This document shows, in pieces, positions 51,970-63,600 of a DNA stretch of 64,000 nt. The notes below the pieces were generated by a model. The model was not told where the DNA came from and made no database searches. It saw nothing but the letters and a program-made list of their open reading frames with translations. The first letter of the stretch is position 1; each line of letters opens with the position of its first letter. A program made the position numbers and the translations under genes. The DNA is from Strongylocentrotus purpuratus. Lineage: Eukaryota; Echinodermata; Echinoidea; Camarodonta; Strongylocentrotidae. The stretch is taken from the NCBI RefSeq assembly GCF_000002235.5, contig NW_022145554.1:1395501-1459500 (forward strand), given 5' to 3'.

Positions 51970-54491
51970 AAAATATGTACACAAATCTTTATTTACAATG
52001 AGTTTGTTAGCTGGCAGAACTACAGCTAATAAGGCTGACATAAATAATTACAGCACTTTGAAAGCACATACATTTACATAATCACATGGATCATTATCAC
52101 TTTCACTTTATCACTGGCATTCAATCATATATTTTTTTGGCCCAAGTTTCAGTTTTATCTAACTTCACGGATTGTAACATAACATGTATATCGTTGTGCC
52201 GCTGGCAGATGGTCCGAGCGCATTGCGTCATTCTGCGAAACGTGCAGGTGACTATTGCATTAAATAAAAGGCTGTTAGCATTAAAGTGCCTGTAACTCCA
52301 TAATTATGTGCTCGAAAGTACCACAAAAAAACTTCTCAAATTAGTTAGTTACAATACATTCTGGCTTTTTTCTTTGTCAATAAACACAAAATTCCTGTCA
52401 TGTTTAAATAAAATGGTACAAGAAGTATAGAGCCATCAATATTTTAGAAGCAAAGCAGAAATTTGCTTTATAACAGAGTCAACAGACATGTGTGCTAACG
52501 ACATTCTGCTAGTTGCATGCAGATATTACATTGCAAAAATCTATTCTAATTTGCCTCCAATGCACTTAAATGAAATTCCACTGATAATAAGTTATTGAGT
52601 TTTCTTTGTGACCAAATGGATCGTAGAGAAATGTAGGCCAATTTGAAGCATTTTACTATAGACAAGGTGCATTGTACATCATGCCACAAGATAAATGTTT
52701 TATCTATGATAGGTAATCAATTTAAGTATTGTTGTAATCATGCATGCAACTCTGATCACGAGAAAATACAAGTGACACTGAACAACTCTCCAAATTGCGT
52801 ACAACTTTTAGGCCTGTAATGAGTTATAATAAGATGAACATTAGGAAAGATTCATGCATTTTTAAAAGAAGACAGTAAGAAATCTGGGGCAATGTTGTTT
52901 TCTAGAGCTACATCATGACATACATGTTTATGTATCAAAATATTGTATATAACCATCAAGTGCAAATTTTCAATCTTGCTATTGAACCAGTTTCATATTT
53001 CAAAATTATTATCAATACTGTATTATCAACACTCAATATCATATACATTGTACATGAATATGTTAGAATTACTACAAGATACAAGTATATGTAGGTAACA
53101 TTTGATCTCTTTTCACAGGAAAGTTATAAAATATGACTTTACATGAGTACATCACTGCATGTCAGCGAAGAATCCTCCATGTTCAACAGTGGAATGGCAG
53201 ACATATCAACTCAATTTCTACCAAACTACACCAAATAAGTTAGATCTAAAAAGATACCTTATTACATGATCGATTTTATCATCTTTTTTTATTTGCTTGT
53301 GACATCAGTTAGATTTAGGGGCAGTGAAGATGGATTTAATGCCAGAGAAAATGTTTTCAACTGATGTTCTGAATATGCTCTTGCTATGATGTTAACAATG
53401 AAACCGTTGAAGCAAAACATTTTAGAAGAATTATTTAAGTTATAGAATTCATAAATATAGAATTTGATCAAAGAATAGGGGGGGATGATAAAATTAAATC
53501 ATTAATCGATAGAAAATTGTGACTTTATTCTATCGTAAAGGAATATGTGAACCTAATATAGATTGTGCTTATATGTGATTTAAACATTGACAATATATAA
53601 AACACAACAAAATAGTTGGACAAAACTTCAATGCATGATATTCGATTGTACATATTAAAGACTGGGCATGAACATACTAACATACTTTGGGTCATCCTCA
53701 TTGGTATACATTTGAACAATTTTCACAGAAAATATTTCTCCAAAAATGTCAATGAGCCAGCATTAAAACATAAATATTTTCTTTCAATTTATATTCAGAC
53801 AACCTGCAATGTATCTAAAATAAAAAAAATCATTGTAATAAATGTATCACATAACGTAGCAAAAAACTTCCCAAGTCATACAAGAAGATGATTATTTTGC
53901 ATTTGGTAATGTGTTGCCAAGTTTAGGAATTGAATGGTTAGTTGGTTTCTAGAACTATACAGTGTAACCTCAGCTCTTGTCTCTAATGCATGGTGTGTAA
54001 TTTGTTGTAATAAAAAATTACATCACCGTAAAGAGGTCTTCTTTTTGTATTAAGAAGTTCAAGCAACACAAACACATCTTCAATGAATGGTTATGAGAAT
54101 GAAAGTATTGATCGTCTATTCACTTGAGAAACACTCATTAGAACACCCCGCAAACTACCATATCATACAGGTATGTCGAGAGATATAAAGGCTTGCTCAT
54201 GACATCTCACAAAGTGCCCTTCCAAACTAACATTTCTGACAGGGGTCTGGATTGCAATATTTTTGGTCTGTATGCATGAGCCCCCCGTGACATTTTCAGA
54301 ATTTGGGGGTCTATCGAAATTCGGGACCATTCGGGACCAAAAAAATGCCCTTCCCGCTCGCTCTCAGGATACGGTACATCATGTATCAAGGTGGGCAAGA
54401 CTGATGAAACAGTGATAGATGGAAATGACGAAGTGGATGGAGGGATAGAAGAAAGAGAGAACAGGTAGAGAAGAAGAGTAGAGGATGGATA
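51970..54491 (-). other. Probable PUF60 3' UTR
   Basis: The PUF60 stop is at 54492-54494. There is no coding signal below it. A minus-strand AATAAA (plus TTTATT at 51988-51993) would give a 3' UTR of about 2.5 kb; nearer candidates cannot be excluded. Confidence 0.4.
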
Positions 54492-54601
54492 TCAACCCGA
54501 TAGATCACTAGAATCAAATCTTTCTTGGTCATAGATCTCTCCTCGTACCATCCTGCCTCCGAACCATCTGCTGTTGAGCGAATCAGCTGCTTGCTCGGCT
54601 T
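54492..54601 (-). CDS. PUF60: PUF60 terminal exon (UHM end, stop)
   Basis: It encodes [20 protein letters not shown] then [16 protein letters not shown] and TGA. It has the R-x-F motif (RWF) that binds ULM peptides of splicing factors. The acceptor is CCCAACAG. Confidence 0.95.
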
Positions 54602-57600
54602 CTGTTGGGCAGAAAAAGGAAATAAAACAAGAACCGATGAGATACAGTAAAGCTGATGAAATCTTGGAGTTAAGAGGGTAACTAAAAGCCCCACCGTACT
54701 ACTTATATCTACATGTGCCCTCTATATAGCAACAATGCCGTATTTTTTTATTTTATTTTAATAGAGAGCTTATTTGATTACATAACAACCTGTCAGTGAC
54801 CCATGCAGGGAGGTCTAAGCCCTCCTGGCCAAATTAGTGCGGTGGGGCTTTCAATAACTTTCCAAGTTATTTAAAGCCCCACCGCACTAATTTGGAAAAA
54901 AGCCTCTCATGAAACAGTAAACGATATCTTATGAGAACAAAATAAGATCAAGTTATTTGGATAGATTTCATGTCTGCAGGAGAAACCAAAATTGAAAACA
55001 CAAAGATTCCAATCATTACTCGGAAGTGTTCAAAATCAAATTAATATTATAAATATCTTGTGTTCCTACTAACCTTATTAGTTGAATTGGTGCTAATTTC
55101 ATCCTTTTTTTCCATCCATGTTTAAAAATGGAACTAAGATTACGTATTTATAGTAAACTAAGATAATATATCTCTTCTTTTCATTATTAGGACTACGATT
55201 AGATTTGTGGCACAGATATGAGCAGAGAATATAAGAAGGCAATCAAAGTTATGGAGGAACAATATCCTTTATTGATTTTTTATTTCTGTATAATTATGCC
55301 ACTGGATATGAATTTCGAAGCAATATCAACAATGTATGTTGGAAACAACATGTGGTGACCAAACTGTTTAGATTTAAGCAGTTTTACTATACACAACAAA
55401 CACCACACATCAAGTCGGTCAGATAATGTGTGGTCAATCTTTGTTTTGGTACAAGGGTCACTATTTTCTACATCGCTCGCTTTATCTTGTTCAAACACGA
55501 CTAGGAAGTTTAGTCATGGTCACCGGGTAACACTAAAGGACACTGCGGAACTGATAGCACACAGGGGGATCTGACGCAATGTTTACAAACAAACTGAAAC
55601 CTACATACATTATCAATGGAAGTGTATGTGTAGTATTATGATAACTTATTAAGTGCATTCCACAGGGGCATGCATTCTCAAAGTGACCCTGTTCTTAAAG
55701 GAAAACAAACCAGGGCAGGTGAAGACATCTGATAAAGTAATGCCGTTTGATGAAGTAGGACAGTTCAACAGAGCTAAGTCAAATATCAACTCCAAAATGA
55801 CTATACAAAATTTGATCAAAAGAGAACCTTTGTTATGCAAATGTTCTTCAATCTTTATAAAAACATTGACAACTTGTTCATAATAATCTAACACATTTCC
55901 GAAGCAGAAAACAATGCAGTGACGAGGGGGGGGGGGGGTCGAGAAACAGAGAATGTAATAGGGAAGGGGCTGGAATATCTTTTTGAACTTGGAGATAGGG
56001 CACACCTGTTCCATCAGTGGGGCATGTTAGGGGCATGTCCACAGGATTATCCTCTCTTTTAGGTTTGTTGATACTCATACCACATGGTGTAAAACAGTCT
56101 ATTCTTAGATGCTATCTAATCTTCCGCAGCCATTGGCAAACACTAGTAACTCACTGGTAAATATCACTGCTAACATGCAAATGTTTGCATAGGGAGTGTT
56201 ATTGATTCAGTCCAAAGAACAAAGATAATAACTAACTGATTAAGTGAAGTCCATTCATAAACTTTAAATCTCCCTGTATATAATATTTTGGTTCAGTCAA
56301 TATTTCTATTTTGGGGTGAGAACCTCCAGAAGGTAGATGAAGTCATTGACCTTTGTACCCGACAATCTATTACAATTGCTTACTAATTTAGGTTTGCAAG
56401 TTAATCGTATAATAAAGGCAATAAGCACCAAAGCTGCAGTTAATATCTTCTTTGTTTGTTTCTTTTTAATGTCAAACCCTTGTTTAGTTTTTGCAAGCCC
56501 TGCAATAGTTTTTCTTTGCATATTCCTTTCATTTCGATAGATTGCAAGACAATGATGATTTTAAGCTGCAGGGGAGATTTTCCCCCTTCACTTAAATATC
56601 ATATTAATGAAAGTTGAAAACATGTTCAAACATCTGGGCCCCGTCTTACAAAGAGTTACTACATCAATCGGAAGTCCTCTAATCAATCGCAAGTCTGCAG
56701 TCTCCTATCTCTTATGTACATAGTTGCGATTGATATTAACTCTTTGACAAAAAATCCAGAGTTTTCCTTCATGTTTAATACCAACTGTTGCATCTTTGCA
56801 AAGCGGATTTCAAGTGAATATCTTCTTGTAATTTTCTGTGTCCTAAACAAATTGAGGTTATACTTGATTTTTCATGTTTTTTTAATACTTACCATTACTT
56901 TATATAGGCTATGAAACATCCTTTCAATATTAGTATAAGCACAAAGCTCAGACAAAAAGCCATTTTGATATCAAAGATACACTCATCAGGTGTCCTAAGT
57001 AAAGCTAAGTCATCATAGCTGTGCAAAACCAATATGTTGTGAAGGTGTCATGGTTCATTCAATTGGCTCTCAATCCAAGGGGTGAGGTTTCAAATCCCAG
57101 CCCGGCACTAATGTCCTTTTGCAAGATATTAATCCAAATTTGCCACTTTCCACCCGGATGTTAAATAGTACCCAGTAGGATGTGAAAGTCATTGAAATTT
57201 GCTCAGTATTGTGAGCATCTGTAAAATGGCACCTTACTGGAATGCTAACAAGGGAGTGGAGAATGTGTATAGATTGTGAACAGGCAAGCCTGGATCCGAT
57301 GACCTTGGTAAAAATCTATCTGTAAAGCGTTTAGAGACACGTAAAGACCATTTTCCTTGTCTCCCTTCAGGGGTCTTTATCAGGAGTGATAGTAAGGACA
57401 AAAAAAAAAAAGTTTTTTTCTTTTTCACAACCATCCCCCCCCCCCCCCTTTCGAGGGAGGAAATTGGGAAAAAATCAGGACAAATCAGGAAAATAGGGGT
57501 AAAATCAGGAAGAAAATAAATAAATGGGGTAATTATCAGGCCTTCTTCATAAACAGGTTTCACTTTAAAACTAAAAAAAGAAACTAAGATCACCCTATTC

Positions 57601-60600
57601 TTACCCGCTGGATCTGAGAATTCCACAAAGATTTTAACGATGACCTCTGCATCTTCCTCCTCTCCTTGCCTCTCCTGGTAGATGACCACCCTGTTGACTG
57701 TTCCAAATTTTCCACATTCTTCCGTCACCTCTCCTTCTAGTTCATCGTCTAGGTCCTCCACACCGACCATGTTGCGCAATACCATCACATGTGACTGCAA
57801 TTAGAATACGTACAATGTTACTTAACTTTAACTTAAGTGACTCAGTGACATTGCCTCAGATTCTGAAACAGAATCCTGGATTCAGCTTATGCTGCAATCA
57901 TAATTATAAACCTTTAGGTCAGTCAGGAATCCTATGACTTTTTACAAGTTGTCTGATTATCAAGATATTTATGATTGGAAATCAAAATTTCATTTTTCGT
58001 TTTCCTAACGATTTTTATAACACTACAGTCTATTGGGGAAAATGAGTATGTCAAAACCGGTCACTGAAAGATTTTTACTTTTTTTGAGGCACTTCATGAT
58101 CATTTTGTTTAGGGCTTCAATATCACACCATATCACAGACACTGGTAACACGTAGGGCCATGCATCTCAGATTTAACATTGGTAAACGATGCCTTTAATC
58201 GTTTTAGCTTAAAGTAATAATTAATACTAATTTTCTACAGGTCTTTCATAAATCCAGCCAAAGGGTGTAAGCAGATTGCTCAGACAAAAAGCCATTTTCA
58301 TATCAAAGATACACTCATAGGTGTCCTAAGTAAAGCTAAGTCATCATAGCACTGTACACCATTACCGGGGGGGGGGGGGGGGGGGGGGGGGAGGGGGTTT
58401 CAAAAAGATCATAAGTCGAACTTAAAGATAAAGCCCAGTTGTGGTAATGCGATTGCATTGTGAAAGAAAAGGTGTGGAATGGATCAGAAACAGTTGATCA
58501 TGTAGCATGTAAGTATTGGTGTGCACTGCAAGGTTCTGGAGTCGTCAAAATCATAATAAATTTGGCCGAGTCTTGGTAAAGTAACAAGCACTGTACACAG
58601 AAAGCTATATATGGGACAACACACATGGTGTTGGGGCTAGTACTACCTTGATTTCCTTGTCATTCTATGCTCATTAGTCAGCCAGTATACATTTTCTTCC
58701 AAAATTGTTTGGCACATTTCATTTATTTGTAATTTTGAACATTCAGTGTAAGTTTCGTTTGATTCTGTGAGAATTAATTTTCTTTTTTTTTACCAGAACT
58801 GGAGTTTATCTTTAACTCTAATTTGTAGTCTTAAAATGAAATACATTCAAAAGCAAAAATTCAATTATTTTAAACTTTACATGAATTCCACATCAAGAAC
58901 ATAAAATCTCCTCGATAATAGAAATATGAATGATTTAAATCAACATTTTATGCCTTTTAAAATAACTTTTACAAAATATTTTCAGAGATACTAACAGCTT
59001 TCCATAATTGCCAAGTCCAAATTAGAGATAAGTTCAACTTAGGACCTTTTATACTCCCCTGAACTGCCTCTGTACAATCATCTGGGTGTATGAGAAATAA
59101 TTCAGAGGAGTTAATTAATTTGAGACCTAAATTGCTACTTACATCTGATTTTCTGAGTAATTTCTGCATGACCATGTGCCTTGCGTTGCTGCCTGATATC
59201 GTCATGTTCTCCTGCTCGCTGATGGTCTGTGGAAGCTCCACGTCTTTGATCTCTGCCGGTTCCTCCTTGACTTGTTCAGCGATACCTGCTGCTGCGGCTG
59301 CTACAGCGGCCATCGCCGGAGCCATCAGGCCAGCCGTCAAGCCTGCCGTCATCCCAGGGGCGGTCGTGAGGACACCTGGAGCTGCTGTGGAGATAGGGAG
59401 CGTAGCAATTTGTGGTCTGACAGGTGTCACTCCTGAGAGGGAAATGCATATCACATGGATACAATATATTGATAGACTACGGAGACATGTTTTGGTAGCT
59501 GTCGTTTGAGTGCGCTAACCCTTTCGTGAAGAATAGCTTTATTTCTCCTTTTGTTTGCAACAGTGGCATAAGAAGATATAAAAGGGCAATAGACGTGTAG
59601 ATGATTATCAAATCTACAGCATTTCTAATGCTTGTTTTCTCTATTACTCTGCAAAAGAGGGTCCTCAAAGGGAATCAGTTATTCAAAAGTTAACTATAGT
59701 ATTTACCTTCAATAAGTGAGCAAATACTTTAAGAATGTTCCCTCACTCACCTCCACAATCCACTAGCCTCCAAACTCTCTTTCTCCCTCAACTTATCCCT
59801 TTTATACACCCTCCATCTTTTGTCTTTTTCCTGCCTCCCTCTCCCTCCTGCTTGTTCCCTTGATCACTCACTCTTCCCCCTCCCCCTTTCTCTCTCTCTC
59901 ATCTTTTAATCCTTTCCTTTCCTATCCCTTGCTCAGCATATCAAAAGTTACCCAGGAGACCCTATGGTTCTTTTCACTGGATGATATTTAGAGGATTATT
60001 GTCATGCCACAGCGGAATCACAGAGATTATAAGACCCAGCACACTGCTTTAACGGTGCCTAGCCATCAGCTGTTTAAGTCCCCCCTAGGATGCAGATTGC
60101 TCAGACTCAAAGCCATTTTCATATCAAAGATACACTCATCGGTGTCCTAAGTAAAGCTAAGTCATCATAGCACACCGTAAAGCATGAACAACCATACTAT
60201 TAATGCAATTACTGCTCGAAGTAGGCTCTCATAACATAATTTCCACTCACTGGTGCTAAACAAAAGCTAGGGTTCAACAATGACTGACATTCATAGGGTC
60301 TGATTATTATCATATCATATTTCATTCATTATCATCTATTTATTTATCCTTTTTTTTGGGGGGGGGGGGGGTGGGTCTAGAACTAAAATTGGGCAGGACA
60401 TTTGCTCCAAGCCCTTAATAAAACAATTATTCCACTTCTTAATCAACCAGACACCTACATTTGCAATCAAACAATCTTAAAGGCTAGTTAGAGCTTGATT
60501 AATAATCAAAAGGTCAAACTCACCAGTGATAACTCCAGCCGCTGAACTAGCCATGACAGCATGGGGCATGCCGAGGATACCGACTTGAGGTGTGGCCAGT

Positions 60601-63600
60601 AGCCCTGGAGCTGCTGTCAAGGTGGTAGGGTTGATGAGGCTGGTAGGGGCTACACTCACCATGTTCATGTTCATGGCTGCTGGTGCAGTCACAGCGTCTA
60701 GGGCCTAATGCAGTCATCAAGAGAGGGAAATTACAAGTTATACGGGTAAAAAATAACCAGAATTAAATTAAAGCCCCTCCAAAGTGTTGGGAGCCCGAAT
60801 TTGATGGCAAAATATCACTCAAATTGTATCATAATGGGCAAAAGGATGTCATTTAAGACACATTTCTGCAAAGATTTCCGCCAAAAAATATGTTTGAAGA
60901 CAAATATTGATAAAAGAATTCATATGTGTGGGGCTCCCAACACTTTAGAGAGGCTTTAAATGTAGACAGCTGTACGGCATGGTCTTGAAATAAGCCACAC
61001 AGTTTTTTTTTCTCAACAAAAAAGGCTCATGACTACCTCTTAATACATAGGATTCAGTTTACTTCAACACATATTTACAATGTGCTTGAACCCAAGTAAT
61101 CACATCATTTTTACACTGTCTTTGATGGATCAAATTTTAACAGAATAGAATAGAATTCAATTGAGTTAAAAATACATTTTCAAATCATTGAATTGTCAAT
61201 CTCTGAAACTTTCTTTACTAGAATCAACTTTCATCAAAAATTGGGCTACATTTTTTCCTTTCCAGTAGCACAGTATTAAATTCATCACTGAATTAAATTG
61301 CTTAGATATTTCCTGATCTAAAAGTACTAGCTTTTGTTTCATATCTATGCTATGATAATGCAAATGATGGTGTATGCACATTGCTCAGAAACAAAGCTTT
61401 TTTTCATATCAAAGATACACTCATAAGGTGTCCTAAGTAATAGCTAAGTCATCATAGCAGTGCATTACGACTCCCAACCATAATCCTTATTGTCCAAAAG
61501 ATACAAATGTGGTTTTAAGGACAGGTGGCCTTCATGCACAGGTTGTTGCTAAAGCTACTATTAATGTATCATCCACATTACCTGTATCTTAGCTGTAGCA
61601 GCAGCTGCAGCAACGGCAGCAGCTGGAGGAAGACCAGAGCCCCCAAGTATCGTAGGAAAACCTGTCATCGTTGAAGGGGTAATAGCCTGTCAAAGAGAAG
61701 GATGAGCTCTTTTAGAGGTGAAAAATAATGAGCTTTCTCGTTCTTTTCACTCCCATGAGGATGAATACCAAAGAAGCACTTACCTATGAATAGACTTGCT
61801 CTTAAAGAACTTTCATATTTCAAGTGATAAGAAATTTGTTGACGACTTGAGATCAAATTCGGAGGCACATGTTCATGTAATCCCACATTAATTAACAGTT
61901 TTAGCTCAAAGTAATAATTAATACTAATTTTTTACAGGTCTTTGATAAATCTAGCCAAAGGGTGTACGCAGATTGCTCAGACAAAAAGCCATTTTCATAT
62001 CAAAGATACACTCATAGGTGTCCTAAGTAAAGCTAAGTCATCATAGCACTGTACTGCATTACCAGAACTGCCTCTGTACTCATGCCTATTATGTTTACCT
62101 TTCCCCCAAAAAAATTGATTTGTCTTTTCTTCATATGATTCTGTTTTATCTTTTGTTTGTATTATAATTTGTGTGTTTTATTCAGTTCACAGACTTTCTG
62201 AAAAACAGCCCTGTAGGCTGAAGCAAGTTACCATGATTAAATAAATAAATGAAATGAAAGGAAACTAGATGGAATTCGACTGCGCGCAGTCGAAAATGAT
62301 GCCTCCGTTATAGAGCAACTTTACAAACCAAAACAGAAAAAAAAAATTGAATTCACGTTCAATGGTAATCCATTGACAGGTTCTCAGAATATTGTGATTA
62401 CAAGCAATTTCTCATATACATATATGACCCTTTGATCTTTGACCTCATGACCATAAAATCTACTCAGTTCATTGGCTCTGCAAGATGTTCTGAGTTAAAT
62501 AGTAATCCATCTGTCAGTTCTAATGAGAATGCGTTCACAAGCTATTTTTGCATACATAATGGGCCCATGACCTTTGACCTTTGACCTTATGAACCAAGAA
62601 TCTACTCAGTTCATTGGCTCTGCAAGTAACAAACATGACCTAATTTTGGCATGAATCCATCAATCGGTTCTTGAGATAACGCGATCACAAGCTGTTTTTG
62701 CATTCATAATGTGCGCTGTGGCCTTTGACCTTTGACCTACGTGCTCCAAAATCTAATCAGATTGTCTTCCTATGGTGATACACACTATCATTAAGTTTGA
62801 AGTTTAAATCTCCAGTGGTTCTTGAGATATTATGATAACAATCTCAATGTATGGAATTTCATAAGTTGACCTCTGTGACCCTTGACCTTTGACCTACGTG
62901 CTCCAAAATCTAATCAGATCGTCTTCCTATGGTGATACACACTATCACTAAGTTTGAAGTTTAAATCTCCAGTGGTTCTTGAGATATCATGATAACAATC
63001 TCAATGTATGGAATTTCATAAGTTGACCTCTGTGACCCTTGACCTTTGACATACGTGCTCCAAAATCTAATCAGATCGTCTTCCTATGGTGATACATACT
63101 ATCCTTAAGTTTGAAGTTTAAATCTCAAATGGTTCTTGAGATATCGCGCTAACAAACTCAATACAAGGAATTTCATAAGTTGACCTCTGTGACCTGTGAC
63201 CTTTGACCTACGTACTCCAAAATCTAATCAGATGGTCTTCCTATGGTGATAAATACTATTCCCGAGTCTTAAGTTTAAATCTTAAATGGTTCTTGAGATA
63301 TTGTGATAACGGTCAAACGGGACGGACGGACGTACGGACGGACAACCCGAAAACATGATGCCTCCGGCACCACCTTCGGTGGCGGAGGCATAAAAACGAA
63401 TTGGAACCCTAACCTCAATCCTCTGGCTTTGATAAAATAATACCCAGAGCAATTGTAGCTGGAGCAAATGGAAGAGCACCCACCCATCCAAAATAGGCTA
63501 CATCATCAATTCTCAATTCCAATGGGCACTTACCCTTCCGACTCTGAGGAATTGGCCACCCAGATCAAAGAGGTTCATCGACGAGATGGCATCTGACGCT

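Larger units (their letters stand above)
47580..51970. other. Intergenic region: 5' flank of ZFYVE28 and downstream flank of PUF60
   Basis: It should contain the ZFYVE28 promoter and 5' UTR, but I see no clear TATA box or initiator. It also holds a (TA)n tract (48391-48453), poly-C/poly-G runs near 48370, 48585, 49360, 49875 and 50130, a SINE (49625-49725), an inverted pair of GCCGCTC/GAGCGGC strings (about 49922 and 50092) and a 300-bp polypurine tract. No gene was found. Confidence 0.6.

Noticed and set aside
59090..59509. 139-codon plus-strand frame
   Set aside because: It is the antisense shadow of the Ala-rich PUF60 exon.
62390..63260. Regularly spaced repeats considered as a CRISPR-like array
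   Set aside because: They are contiguous 157-bp tandem units without unique spacers, in a eukaryotic intron.
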